A stretch of DNA of 64,000 nucleotides from Roridomyces roridus (GCA_029378245.1 JARKIF010000002.1:930001-994000); one strand, 5' to 3'. Counted from the stretch's first letter, positions 1 through 11,067 are shown. The notes: generated by a model from the letters alone, not told the origin. Translations and numbers: made by a program.

Positions 1-133
1 ATCCAGCAACAAAGCCGGCGCGCCACGTGCTGACTAGCTCTTGTATTCTCCCCACCCACTACGAGCGACTCCCCTCCTCATCGCACACCCCAACGAGCGC
101 GCTCGCCTACTCGTCGTCGTACCCGGCCATCAC

Positions 134-3100
134 ATGCAACTTTGGGTGTCAAAGCGCCGAAAATCCCGCCCGCAACTCGACACTGCTTCTTCCGATCTTG
201 GCGACAAGCCCCCAGTGCCTTTGTCACCCCGCCGTGGTTCATTGGGCAGCACCCGTTTACCATTCGCCCCGATTGATCCCCAGGGTCCCGCTAGTGAACG
301 GGAAGACATGTCTTCACGACCACAAAATCTCTATGGCCGTCCGATTCTGACGATGGAGGAGCAGCAGAGTCTTGCGCGCGAGTCCCCGTGCGTCGCGTGC
401 TTTTCATTTCTTCCTCGCTTGTCATCTTATTTTTGCTTTGCCCAGGTCGCCTCCGAATTTTTCTCTCCCGCGTAGAGATAGCTCGTGAGTCTACTTTCTC
501 GTCTTCGGTCTCTTCTGCTACAACGCATATACAGCCGTCCAGGTAGTTCTAGTGGATCTTCTCCATCGCCGTCTCGCAGCAACGGAGAGCCGCCAGACCA
601 GATGTATGCAAGAAACTCGCTCGCGTCCTTCAGCTTCGGGTCCACCTCCATCCCTCCGCCTCAGCCATCCATCGGGCCCTTGGAAGAGGAAGAAGAGTAC
701 GACTATGACGAGAGGCGCATGGACGAAACGCCCCGCCCGTCCCTGGCAAATACTGCCCGTGGTCCCGGTCGGGATCCTCGCACACCGGCCAACTACTACG
801 TTCCTCCCAACACTATTGCCTCGGACGCGGCATCTCACCATACATTTGGCACCTCCTCGACTTCCTCACTCAGCTCTCCCTCTCCCACCCGCAGTCGCAC
901 GACCAGCAGCACCACCCATACGTCCGTTTCCACGCCGGAAGATCTCGGTGGCGTGACCTTTGGCATGCAGTACCAGCCGCCGCCACCGCCACCCTCCAAC
1001 CTCGTTCATTATCAGCAGCACCACCCGGGTGTAGAGTTTGACTCGGAGGAGGATGAGTTTAGCGAGGATTACGACGGTGATGCCATCGAGGTTTCGAGCC
1101 AACGGGGCGGCGGGAGCGCGGAGGCTGGTGGATACGACCTCGAAGCGGTTTTTGAGCGACAGATGTATTCTGCGGCCGACTCGCTCAGCCTCTTTGGTGG
1201 CCGTCGGCCAAGTTTACCCATGGCGATCCCGGGTGCCCCGCCGGACGAGCGGAGGGAGCGGGAGGGCAGTATTGCGACTGTGCGACGTGGGAGTCGAAGC
1301 CTCGAAACACCGGGGAGTGTTCTCGGGGCTGGCTCGCCTCCTTCGACCACGGTTAGTGTGCCAGAGACTGGTGGTGACTGGCGTTCGCTTAGCGCTCGGT
1401 CGGCCGCTTCTTCTCGTGCGGGTCCCGCCCATCCCAGCCCGCCGACCATCTCTGTTGTGCCCACTTTTGCGGAACCTCCGGATAGTGCTAGTGGCATGGA
1501 CGGTTTTGGGTTCGATGCCGACTGGAACGCGATGCAGGGTGGGATTACGGGGTTGGATATGAGCGATATCGCTGTCTACTCGACTATCGCGTCGCCCAGC
1601 TCGAGTACATCAGCGCAACGACGGCCGTCGAATTTGTCGTCGATACTGATGCGAAGGGGCAGCACGGCGAGTCAAGGGAGCGGGAGCTTGATGTTGGACC
1701 CCGATACGTTTGCTGCTGCGGTGAGAAGTTGGGGTGGGGATGAGTATGAGAAGCAGAGGAAGCATTGGACGTTTAGGAAGGATACGGCGGATGGGAGGGG
1801 TGCGAGGAGTGGTGTAGCGCTTGGTCCGGTGAAGAGCATCACGCAGGGCAAGACGGGGTCGAAGGTGTCGAGCTCCAAAGGAAGCGTGTTGAGTGGGAGC
1901 GGTGGTGGAGACCGGCCAAAGTACGCTCAATGGCGCGGCATGTCTCTGAATCAGGAGGAGATTTGGAATAGCTCTTTGGTTGGAGGGTTTAAAGTGCGGC
2001 GGAGTGAGTTTTTCTTCTTCTTTTGGCCTAGGATCGTTCTGACGAATCATACAGTCGAGCTTCGCCCGCAGAAACCCCAGCAACGTGTCACCATCGATCC
2101 CTTCCGCAGTCCTTACATCGTTGGACCGAAGCCACCGCACGATGGGGCATATACCAACATCCACAAGCACTCCAAAGTGATGGCCTTTTCGATCCACCGA
2201 CACTACAAGCCCGTACGAGTGCCTCCCGGTGCCGCTGACACTCTTTCGCGGACCAGCACGAATTATGGCCGGGGAAGTGTGAGTGGCGCGAGCCATACGG
2301 GGTCGCGGGGGAGTGTTAGTGTTCATGGATCGCGGACTGGTCAGGGTCCGTCGCATGAAGAGCATAGGCGGCCGACTGCGATGATTTTGCTTGCGCCGAG
2401 GCATGTGCAGGAGGCGTATACGAGCACGAATACGACTAAGGGGTTGCGCTCGCATGGGCTGCTTGATGAGGGGAGAGATAGAGACCGAGACCGGGATCGG
2501 AGTTCGGGGAGGGATAGAGAGCGGGAGGATGGGCGGCGGCGCGAGAGGGAGAGGGATAGGTCGAGGTCGAATGGAGCGGGGCCGAGCACCAGCAGCAGCC
2601 AGGTGAGCAGCAGCGGGAGCACGACGCACCGCGATAACAACTGGCAACCGACGAATCACACCTACCCACCACCGGTAGCGCACGTGTCAGACGGGCGTGA
2701 AGGTGCTGTTCCCCATCTGCCTAGACCTGCTTCTCGATCTCGAAGACGGCGGCGCAATAGCTTGGACATTGACTCGGATTCGGAGACCGACCGGACTTCG
2801 TCGCGGACGACGCATAACGAGGCGTTCTCGACTATGGATGCCAGTCTGATCGACCAGTTGCAGTCTGTCGCCGAGACGCGTGGGGACAGCTCCAACCGCG
2901 TCTTTTCGCCGCTTGCGCTCTTGAGGCGTGGACAGACGCATGCTACGGGTCCTACTGCGCCTTACAACCCGCCTTGGGTGACGCTTCAAAGCCGGGGCAA
3001 GCAAGAGGAGCGGAGGAGACGACATGACGTGTTGAGCAACTCGTTCGAGGATGTTGGGTTGCTGCCGCCGAAAAAGAGCACTGGTGGCTCGCGCTTGAAA

Positions 3101-3769
3101 AAGTCGACGACTACTGGTGTTGATATTTTTGCGCAAGTGCCGAGCGAGGCGCTTTTCATGTTGCTTCCTCTTTGGCCTGGTCCGACGGATCCTGTCTCGG
3201 AGCGCTCTGCGACACGGCCGCCTCAGGAAATTTCCACTGATCAGCGGCAATACCTTCTTGTTGCCTACAAGCCTACGGAGGAACGATTGCCGCCCAAGAA
3301 ACAAGACGAGTCTTCGGGACGCAGCAAGAAGGGCAGCTCTCATAGCAGCCCGACGAGTTCTGCGGACAATGGGAACGGTGGTCGAGGGTGTGATATCCTT
3401 CTTACGTCGTACGTTATCAGCGCCAGGCTGGTTTCGCATGCGGACCTTCAAGGTTCTGGCGTGCGCGTACCGGACGAAGGATTAGCGGTGTTGGGTCCAT
3501 GGGAGGAGGCGTACATCAGCATGCCGCAGATTGCGACAAAGGACCATGGGCTGCTCGTCATCGGCACGTGCACTTCGCGCGAGGGGGGAATCCAATTTAT
3601 CCCCGAGGGACTGCTCAAGATGGGATTGTGCGTTCCGGCGTTGAGTGTTCCTGGTGCGGAGGATGAGGAGCCTGTTGCGGAGCTTACGCCCATTGGCAAG
3701 GCCGTGCTGGAGATGGCTTGGATTGGGTGTGTTGCTGTTTCGAGTTTCGGCCCTGCGGCGTCGACTTGA
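134..3769 (+). CDS. Ser/Arg-rich, mostly disordered protein of unknown function
   Basis: I read four exons: 134-387, 446-484, 535-2003 and 2055-3769, giving 1158 residues. The introns have GTGCGT, GTGAGT and GTGAGT donors. The third intron (2004-2054) is 51 nt with no in-frame stop, so an unspliced reading also stays open and would add a Phe-rich stretch. The protein starts with a basic, proline-rich segment and has long Ser-rich low-complexity tracts, an acidic patch (EEEEEYDYDE), an Arg/Asp/Glu-rich run near the middle and an Arg-rich patch before a more ordered C-terminal third. Two folded-looking parts stand out: one around the third intron (GMSLNQEEIWNSS) and the last ~120 residues. I recognise no domain. 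An upstream ATG at 41 is in frame and could be the true start. The gene may also begin beyond the left edge of the window. Confidence 0.75.
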
Positions 3770-4250
3770 GAGAGTGGATTCTTCTTCTTCTGACCATCTA
3801 CCTTTGATTTTTCTTTCACATTTACTCTCTTTTGATATCCAAACCAATCATTCATTCATTTACCTACTGCGCATATTCCTCCTCCCTCTCTCCTTTACTT
3901 ACTACATATGGATCCAACCTACACATTGGATGGATAGAAAGCTGTAGCGATTACTATGCAAATGAAAACAACTTTTATACATGGAACTGGTAACGCGCTC
4001 CGGTGATTTGTGATCCGGCGTGGTGGGAACCGGTGACTCAGACTCTCTCTCTCTCTCCCGAGTCTGGTCGCGGCTTGGCCGCGGCCAAAGACAAAAGCTA
4101 ATCTTGTTCTCGTTGCCATGATATTCAACAGTTCTGGGACCCACAAACGCAGCGTACTGGCTTATTGTTCCTCTAAAAGCGACTATGCTCCCGAAACGAC
4201 GTCCCAGCTGCACCCCTCAACCACATTCTTCTCGGGCTGCGTAGCACTAT
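3770..4250. other. Intergenic: 3' flank and short CT tract
   Basis: No supportable gene. It contains pyrimidine-rich 3' flanking sequence and a short (CT)n run near 4040-4055. The start of the next gene follows directly. Confidence 0.6.
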
Positions 4251-5399
4251 ATGAAGGCTGCCGTCGAACACCTGCCTTCCTCTCATGAGCCCACCACCAA
4301 CGATCCATTTCTCCGTCAATTAGAAGAACACTGGAATTCCGGTCGACTGCCCCAAGACGAGATATTCTGGCGCGAGCACTACTCGTGGCTTAAAGAATGT
4401 GGATACCTCTTACGATCCAGATACGCGCCTGGCTGGACCGCTCCGTGGACGGACCCAAAGAATGTGCGCAAAGCAACTGAGGGAGATGTCATGCCGCCGG
4501 TAAGTGTTCTAGCTGAGGCGAAAAAAGCCGACTGACTGACTCTCCCTCCAGTTCGGCGTCGTCGCCGATGCCACTCGAATCTCCGACGGCCTGACCGTGC
4601 TCATCAAGAAGAGCGATCCCTTGAGGAACGACGCCCCGATATTTCACGAGGGTCGGATATTCCGCAAAGTCTCCTCGGAGCCGATGGCTTCACATCCCAA
4701 AAACCGATGTATCCAGATGATTGAGATACTCCCTGTCCCGGACGATAACAAGTTCGAGCTTATTGTCATGCCGTTCTACTATGACTGGATGTTGATTCCG
4801 TTCGGGTCTGTTGGCGAGGTGCTCGAATTTTTTGCTCAAATCTTCGAGGTTGGTGCCACTACTTACGGTGCTGGCAGAAACAGTGGCTGAATCTTTGGTA
4901 CAGGGTTTACAATTCATGCACAACAACCACATGTGGCACGGGTGAGTCGCCTAGATGTCTCTTCGCACATATAGCTGCTGACTTGGAAACGAGGGATATC
5001 AAATCCGACAACATCCTAATGGACGCGTCCCCTCTCTTCGTCGAGCCCGTCCATCCTTGGAAACCTCGCTGGACGCGTGATCTCAGTCGATTCTCTCGTT
5101 TCAAAAATCAAAATCGACTCGAACACCCAGTCAAGTGCCACTTGATTGATTTCGACCTGAGCGGGGTACATGATCCATCGACGAGTCCTCCGATTATGGC
5201 TGTCTCATGAACTTGAAGTTGAATCACGATGTGGAGTTGATGTTGAGACAACTTTGAACTTGGGAGAGATTTCTGAAGAGGCGGTTCTCCGCAACTACAT
5301 GTTGCGATGGAAATCGAGCTTGGTATTAACTCTTAGAGCTTCAGAGAGCAAAATACATCCATTTGTTTCTCTGGGAAATGAAGATCCGAGTTCATTCAC

Positions 5400-5690
5400 C
5401 TTGATCATGCGACTTGTTGAACTCATTGCTAGCGCTCTTGACCCACGACGTTGAGAGCAGTTCTGAAGAGACAGTTGTCTTCAGAATCAGCTGGGCTATA
5501 TTATGGGACTTTTTTCTATGTACCGTAGGAAGCAACAAGCCGTAAAGTTCTTGGTTGAACCAGACTCATGATCACTTTGATATCTGCAACTTGTTGAACT
5601 GATTGCTCTCGAACCACGACATTTGGAGCAATTCTGAAGAGACAGCTCTCTTGGGAATCAATGCGGCTATATCCTGGGACATAGAAATAT
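5400..5690. repeat. Two diverged tandem copies, ~170 bp period
   Basis: The stretch around 5411-5510 recurs, diverged, at 5583-5690. Both carry an ACTTGTTGAACT-like start, a CACGAC segment, then TTCTGAAGAGACAG and a GGCTATAT segment before TGGGAC. A related TTCTGAAGAGGC is also seen near 5270. Alignment was by eye only. Confidence 0.55.
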
Positions 5691-5818
5691 GGGTTTTAAG
5701 GATTATTTGAGGCTCAGAGATCAAAATACGGCAAACTGTTTCTCTGGACCCCTGCGGAAGGTTCGATTGTTAAAAACTGCATAAATATTGAGACCCGTAG
5801 GTCTACCACTCCGGAAAA

Positions 5819-5852
5819 GCGTGTCATCCTTGTGCAGGGGCCATGCTAATCT
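5819..5852 (-). ncRNA. U6 snRNA, 3' portion (AGC triad to telestem region)
   Basis: Read on the minus strand this matches the highly conserved U6 segment that follows ACAGAGAAG: AGATTAGCATGG, then CCCCTGCACAAGGATGACAC. I see one difference from the human U6 sequence I know, A for G in CTGCGCAAGG. It is followed on the minus strand by GCTTTTCC, so a short T run is nearby. The 5' half of the same RNA lies at 6537-6582, separated by about 686 bp. It is probably a pseudogene or a disrupted copy. Confidence 0.85.
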
Positions 5853-6538
5853 GTCCTCGAATGTCGTTGGGTAATGCGTGTAATTGGGAACCGCCCAGCT
5901 CTGTCCGGGAGGTTGGTGGAATTCGTGTTATTGAGGTTGCGGGTGCACGAACATCTAGAAGAGCCGGAAAGCGTTCTCGTCTCGAGTGTCGTTGAGGGTG
6001 CTAATCGAGAAAGTGTGCTATCGTCAGTGAGAGCGTAGCGCGGTTATTCGTCTCTGAGCGAGCGAGGACGAGCGAGAGAACGTCGTCGGGGAGGTTGGTA
6101 TTGCACGACTATTCGAGAAGGTGAGTATGAGAGACTAACGAGCGTACGACAGGAAAGCGTCCCAAAAGTGTGTTGGGAATGCGTGTCATTGGCTGCTATA
6201 TGGCCCGAAGAACGTCCCCAAACATTGTCCTCGAATGTCGTTGGGTAATGCGTGTCATTGGGAACCGCCCAGCCGTGTCCGGGAGGTTGGTGGAATGCGT
6301 TTCATTGAGGTTGCATGTCATTGGATGCACGGAACGATGGCCGAACATGACGCATAAACGCTGATAATGTTGGTGCCAATGACACGCATTTACAATTGCC
6401 AATGACCGTGACCGCGGCCCTCGGCAGCTGGCAAGCGAAAAATCACAAAATAAAATAAAAACCTTGACCAAGGCTCGAACCCGCGCCAAAAGACGCTTGC
6501 GGCCAGCATGTCATTCCCTTGATGATCCTCTTGACCCT
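5853..6538. repeat. Repeat-bearing insert that splits the U6 copy
   Basis: The insert lies exactly between the two U6 halves. It contains a direct repeat of roughly 80 bp: 5853-5935 and 6230-6310 share TCGAATGTCGTTGGGTAATG and then GGAACCGCCCAGC and GTCCGGGAGGTTGGTGGAAT. It also has an exact 16-nt inverted pair, 6178-6193 (AATGCGTGTCATTGGC) and 6375-6390. Near 6467-6495 is a minus-strand GGGTTCGAGCC, a B-box-like string of the sort seen in tRNA-derived SINEs, but I could not fold a tRNA around it. On the minus strand its ends are GGTCAAGAGG... and ...GAGGACAG. Confidence 0.6.
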
Positions 6539-6582
6539 TCTCTGTATCGTTCCAATTTTTCGTATGACACCCCGAAGGGGTC
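6537..6582 (-). ncRNA. U6 snRNA, 5' portion (5' stem-loop to ACAGAGA box)
   Basis: On the minus strand the segment opens with a hairpin around CCCCTTCGGGG, which is the U6 5' stem-loop, and then runs AATTGGAACGATACAGAGAAG. That includes the ACAGAGA box that pairs with the 5' splice site. All of AAATTGGAACGATACAGAGA matches the human sequence. No TATA box is evident about 25-30 bp upstream on the minus strand (plus 6583-6620), so I doubt this copy is expressed by RNA polymerase III. Confidence 0.85.
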
Positions 6583-6589
6583 AGAGAAG

Positions 6590-7067
6590 TAGGCAAAAGT
6601 TCGATGGACATCAATTGGATGATGCATCTCGTTCGGGCTACCCAGTTGATGTACTATGAAATTTGATCGATTTTCTGAGGAGCGGGCTGGGAGGGGAAAG
6701 TTGATTGAGGTTGAGCCTGAGAGGCTCGGGATGTGGTGTGCAAAGTCTTGATCAAGAGCATGAGCCTGGTCAAGCCGATGTGCAAAGAATGAGAGGTCTC
6801 TGTGAAATTTGATCAAGTTTCTTTCTGAGTAGGTGGGAAGGATGAGAGAAGAGGTAAATTGAGCTTGAGAGCCCCAGAAAGTCGTGCGCAAGACGTGCAA
6901 AGTCTCTAGAGCAAATGAAATGTACGAAGATTGATCAAGACTCCTTTATTTTGCCTTTATTAACCTCAAAATAGCCTCTATCCACTCCAACATTCATGTA
7001 CAGTCAAGAAACAGGAAGACGAGGCAGCGCTCATTCGATATATTTATATTCAGTCTTCACTCCACCA
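6590..7067. other. Unrecognised sequence inside the insertion
   Basis: The open frames here lack protein-like composition and splice structure. The right part (about 6940-7067) is probably the 3' untranslated region of the minus-strand gene fragment that follows. Confidence 0.4.
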
Positions 7068-7280
7068 CTACCGCTTCTCCTTGACAAAGAATTGCAGCGT
7101 CAAGAACGACGCTACCGTCAGAACAGCAAAGAAGATGCCCAACAGAGCGGTATTGGGCCACCAGAAGGACTGCAGGGCTGTCAGGAATCTAACAAGACGA
7201 AAACAAGAAACTCACCTGTGTGTGCATGCAGCCCAAACGTAGAGAGAATCACAGCGGCTGGTACATCAAGCTCTACACCA
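7068..7280 (-). pseudogene. Captured 3' end of an unrelated membrane-protein gene
   Basis: On the minus strand two exons can be joined across a very short intron (about 7179-7215, GTGAGT...CTGACAG). They give PAAVILSTFGLHAH, then ALQSFWWPN, a strongly hydrophobic segment LLGIFFAVLTVASFLTLQFF, and a basic end KEKR before a TAG at 7068. That looks like the last transmembrane helix of an ER or other membrane protein, with a lysine-rich cytosolic tail. The upstream part of the gene is missing: the frame runs straight into the kinase DNA at about 7285. I do not recognise the parent protein. Confidence 0.5.
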
Positions 7281-7939
7281 TACTAGTGGGACGCATGGGG
7301 TTCCCAAATTCGAGGACCCAGACGACATGAAACCCTTCGATCCGTTTCCCGTCGATGTATTCTATCTGGGCAACCTCATCAGAACGCACTTCACCGAGGT
7401 AAAAGACTTGCAACCCTTCCTTCCTTATTGCTATGATTTACTCGGCCAACGTTTAGGGGGAACCAGCTTATACGATCAAGAAGAAACGAGGCTTCGAATT
7501 CATGCACGACCTAGTCACTGACATGCTCAACACCGATCCTGCTAAAAGGCCGGATATGGATCAAGTCGTTCACCGATTTACAGAGCTCAAAGCGGGGTTG
7601 AGCGAATGGAAGCTCCGCTCTCGTTTTGCCTCTGTGGATGAAGATCCAGTTATTCGAATCTTCAAGTCCACAGCCCATTGGTCTCGCCAATTCTTCTTCA
7701 CTTTACGGGGAGTCCCTCCCATTCCTACACCTTGACAATGTACATACCCCAAAATGCTGCAAAATATGATTGTGCCAAAGCAATGCGATATATAATGCGA
7801 CAGAGTGGTATGTAGAATGCAATGCGAGTAGAATGATGCCTAGACTGTCCGATTCCGATGTCCCTAAATGTGTTCCGAGAAATTAATGTCGAGCCGTACT
7901 AATACCATACCATGCAGATGCTGTCGTCGCCCAACGTCA

Positions 7940-9938
7940 TTAGAGGAGCCCAACGCCGAGTACAGCTGCCCCAAGGACGAGCAGCATCGGATTTGCCAAC
8001 CTGCCAGCAGCGCCGTTCTTGGCACTAGGCGAAGCAGACGGCGCCGCACCGGCAGCAGGCGTGCTACCACCGCCACTGCCGCCATTCCCGTTGGCAGCGG
8101 GCGTATTACTACCGGCAGGAGTGGCCGCCGGCGTAGGCGTAGCGTGCGTGCCAGTAAGAGCAGCAGCCTGCTCGGACGCAGAGACGGGGAACACAGTGAC
8201 GTCCTGCTGGGCGGCGGCGGCTGCCGTCGGTGCAAGTACGATCGTGGCTAAACGCACATCATTAGTTGGATACGACGCAAGTAGCAGACAGAAACGCACA
8301 CTCGAAATTGTCCCCATTCTGCTCTGCATCATTCACAGCCTGTTGCAACAGCGTGGCCGCGTTTGCAGGGACTCGAGACAGGAACCCGATACGGGGAGGG
8401 TCAAGGCTAGGGTTTGTCAAATTCCCGTAATGGAAGATGACAAGATTGGACTTGAAGAACGGATCGCCCAAACTCCAGCGGAAGACGGCGCCGACGTTGG
8501 GAGGGTCCGTGGCAACGATATTGTCGACAACACACGTGTTGACGTCGTTCTGGCTCGTGGGTCCGATGAGGTCGCGGGGGTCGATCGGGAACATCTGCAA
8601 AGCGGTATCAGCAAAGGAAAACAAACGGCCAGGCAAAGACCGCGACACACCTGCCCACCAATCTGGAACGACAGGTTGTGCGCCGTGGCACAGTTGAGGA
8701 GGGCGCTATTGGGAACAGTCGGGCTGTAGTTGTTGGGCGAGATTTGCGTCAAGATATTGCTGACGACGTCGCTCGGGCCCCGCAGGATCGAGTTGCCAGT
8801 GTCAATGAGGGCGGACATCTTGGTGGAACTGACGCCTCCCGCAGCCGGGATGGTAGAAGCAGGAAGCTCTTTGCCATCCAAGAAGACACCGTCAATCTCA
8901 ATTTCCCATCGCAACGGATAGACCTATGAACGAAGTTAAATTACGCCAGGCGGCAATAGCAGTTTGCGTACCTCGTTGGGCGCAAACGTAGGCGGTGTGA
9001 GCCCGCCTTCGGCCTCGGTGTAAAGACGCACAGGCACCCAGGTGACGGTGGAGTTGTCGACGCCGTCAGGGAGGGAACCAAGGGTGAGCGCGCCGGTACC
9101 GGAAACATCTATGGTTGCACGTTGCAGTTCTATGGAGAACATGGGCATGTCGAGAGCGCCACTTTGGGCGATCCGCGAGACGAGCGGGCCGTCGGCGTAC
9201 GAGGAGGCGACAAAGTGGTCTGTCGGGGTCGTCGATCCAAAGTTTTTCCGGACTTGGGCACCTTGGATTTGAGACTCGGAGGGGAAGCCAAGGCCAAAGA
9301 TGCCAGCAGCGCCGAACTGAACGACTGGGGTACGATGTTAGTGATTATTGGACCGCAGAGGGCGGCTTGACGCACCCGAGTTGGTCGTGGCGTTGATAGC
9401 ACCAAACAGCTGGTTGTCGATCGCGACGTTGGCAATAGAGACGGTACCCATTGCCACAGGACCCGACGCCGTCGATCCCGTTTGAGAGTCCCCATAATTC
9501 ATGACAACATTGGCGCCAGTGGTCTGGAGACCTGCGGAAGGGACCTGGAAAGCCGAGGATGCCTGCGCGCAAGTGCCAGCTGTGCACTTGTCCGTTATGA
9601 CCCAGAGATCGGATGAACCAGTATCTGGACGCTGTATGAGCACACCGAGTCGCGTGGTAGGGGGAGACGCACCAAGGTTGACGACAGTGGTCTTGCCCGC
9701 GATTTCGATTGGGACGGTGTAAAGCCTGGGACATAAACGACCGTCTCGTCTACGTAATAAGAACGGGCACGCACAGGTCCGAGTTGTCTCCCAAGCCAAT
9801 GGAACCCGCAGTCCGTCTCTCGATGTTGAGTGTGTTCAGGCCAGCATTGTTTCTCGTAGGGAATCGTCTCGGTGTCGGGGCGGGCAAAGCGAGGGTGTGC
9901 GAGAGGAGGAGAGAGAGCGCAAGGAATAACGAGGACAT
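7940..9938 (-). CDS. Pepsin-family aspartic protease, probably GPI-anchored
   Basis: The start at 9938 gives a hydrophobic signal peptide (SSLFLALSLLLSHTLALP) and a basic propeptide. After several ~50-nt introns the mature enzyme shows the first catalytic motif DTGSSDLWVI and, about two thirds along, the second motif ALIDTGNSILRGP, each donating one catalytic Asp. The flap-region Tyr is in VMNYGDSQTG. Family A1 enzymes hydrolyse peptide bonds at acid pH. The C-terminus has a long Ala/Pro/Gly/Ser-rich spacer followed by a hydrophobic tail ending ANPMLLVLGAAVLGVGLL, as in GPI-anchored (yapsin-like) fungal proteases, so the enzyme probably sits at the plasma membrane or cell wall. Stop at 7940. 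I see no frame break. Confidence 0.88.
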
Positions 9939-10641
9939 TAAAAGGAGCGCTCAACGCTGAAGAACAAGAAAGGAGAGAAAGAAAGGTCCGGGGAAAGAAA
10001 GAGAGAGAGAGAAAACGAGTCCGAGTCTCCGGTGTATCACTGGCAGGCACTCTAAACAGATTGATGTCGGCTGCAACACATCAAGGGGCTCTGTCTATAC
10101 TTGCCCACAACCACTGTGAGTACTACGACGACTCAAGGCACTTTTGGCTACACAGAAAACTGGCTCCTCGACTCTGGACCCAAATTTACGGGTCGTTGTT
10201 CAGATCGAAATGAGGCTGTCAGCCGGCTCTGAGCATCATGCGATGAAACGGCCAAGGCGTGGCTACAAACCCGCCAAGGGTCTTGTACTTTGTTGTCTGA
10301 CACGGGCGGTATTGTATGGAGATCCTCTCTGATTCCTTATTATTCTTAGTCGGCAAGTCTTGTTCTCGGGCGGCGGCTCTCCCGTATTAGAACGGCGAAT
10401 CGAAATAAAACTAGGTCTATTTTCAAGACAAGCCTACGAGGAGCGGCTCGAACGGCCAACAAGGCCCTGGCAATCTAACAGGTTCCAACTAAGTACAGCT
10501 GTCGAGCTCTCACAGTCAAGATCACAACAATCGTTGAACACAAGAGATGGACGCCGCTGGTACAGTCGCAGACATCCGCATGGTCCTATGGGAATATCAG
10601 GCTCGGATGTCGCCCAGTCCCGCAATTTCACAAATCATCAA
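9939..10641. other. Intergenic, no gene seen
   Basis: The 5' flank of the protease is purine-rich near 9960-10020. Nothing else is supportable. Confidence 0.5.
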
Positions 10642-11067
10642 TCACCGCTTCGTCTTCCTGTCTTGAACCGCAGACCAATAAACCGTCCCCGCCAGACCCG
10701 CAACCGCGACACCGAGCGCCCCAGCACCAAAATACGCCGGCCGAAACAGCCCCTGCTCCAGCAGCCTCATATTCGAGAAATACCGCACAACGCCATAGGC
10801 GATGGAACCCCCGCCGGTGCCGAGCAGCGTGCCCACAAGTACGTCGGAAGAGTCTGCGTCTGCGTCCCTGGCGGGCCTTTTGTCCTCGGCGATCATGACG
10901 CGGGGAATGTCAAGCTGTGCGAAACGCTCCATGGCAATCCCAAGAGCGACAAAGCCGAGCCCTGTACGCAACCATGCGAGGAAGGTGCGCTCTGAAGCGA
11001 GGTGGTCGCGTGCCACCGAGCCTGTGTTCTTGTACACGGGGGCGCGCAATCGTTGTAACAGCGTCAT
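10642..11067 (-). CDS. DUF202-family small membrane protein
   Basis: A single exon of 141 residues. The N-terminal part carries the family signature: N-T-G-S-V-A-R-D-H-L-A-S-E-R, then TFLAWLRTGLGFVALGIA, which forms the first membrane helix. Two more hydrophobic segments follow (LVGTLLGTGGGSIAYGVV and FGAGALGVAVAGLAGTVYW), so three transmembrane helices are likely. The tail is basic (RKTKR). Fungal members of this family are small membrane proteins without a settled biochemical function. Length and topology fit the family well. Confidence 0.9.
   Translation of the reverse strand: MTLLQRLRAPVYKNTGSVARDHLASERTFLAWLRTGLGFVALGIAMERFAQLDIPRVMIAEDKRPARDADADSSDVLVGTLLGTGGGSIAYGVVRYFSNMRLLEQGLFRPAYFGAGALGVAVAGLAGTVYWSAVQDRKTKR

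Larger units (their letters stand above)
5200..7285. mobile_element. Composite insertion inside the kinase gene
   Basis: This is the block separating the two kinase halves. In order it holds a diverged duplicated segment (5400-5690), a U6 snRNA on the minus strand broken into two pieces (5819-5852 and 6537-6582) by a repeat-bearing insert, about 480 bp of unrecognised AT-rich sequence, and the spliced 3' end of another gene on the minus strand (7068-7280). The right boundary reads CTAG followed by T. That matches a Helitron 3' end, but I see no clear hairpin before it and no convincing 5' terminus, so the element class is unresolved. No transposase or helicase is present, so any mobility would be non-autonomous. 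Confidence 0.6.
4251..7735 (+). pseudogene. Protein kinase gene split by a ~2.1 kb insertion
   Basis: The 5' exons are 4251-4499, 4552-4848, 4904-4941 and 4994 to about 5200. They encode an N-terminal lobe followed by the catalytic loop HGDIKSDNIL, where Gly replaces the usual Arg of HRD, and then LIDFDLSG, a DFD variant of the DFG metal-binding motif. Reading then runs into unrelated sequence and stops at 5208-5210. The missing C-lobe resumes at about 7286 with GVPKFEDPDD, then DPFPVDVFYLGNLI, an intron (about 7400-7456), and TDMLNTDPAKRPDM, the usual end of a kinase fold, stopping at 7735. Both halves are clearly parts of one kinase of the type common in Agaricomycetes. The insertion makes the gene non-functional unless it can be spliced out, and I see no good splice pair for that. 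Which pathway it served cannot be told. Confidence 0.8.

Noticed and set aside
1610..2683. 357-codon minus-strand open frame opposite the first gene
   Set aside because: Arg/Pro-rich shadow of a GC-rich coding strand; no domain.
6460..6500. Possible tRNA or SINE head (GGGTTCGAGCC on the minus strand)
   Set aside because: The T-arm stem does not pair and no cloverleaf could be drawn; kept only as a B-box-like note.
5853..6538. Canonical spliceosomal intron in U6
   Set aside because: GT-AG ends would leave one extra G at the junction, and the insert is long and repeat-bearing; kept as a finding but not called an intron.
6511..6900. 129-codon minus-strand open frame inside the kinase insertion
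   Set aside because: It overlaps the U6 5' half and has no recognisable domain.
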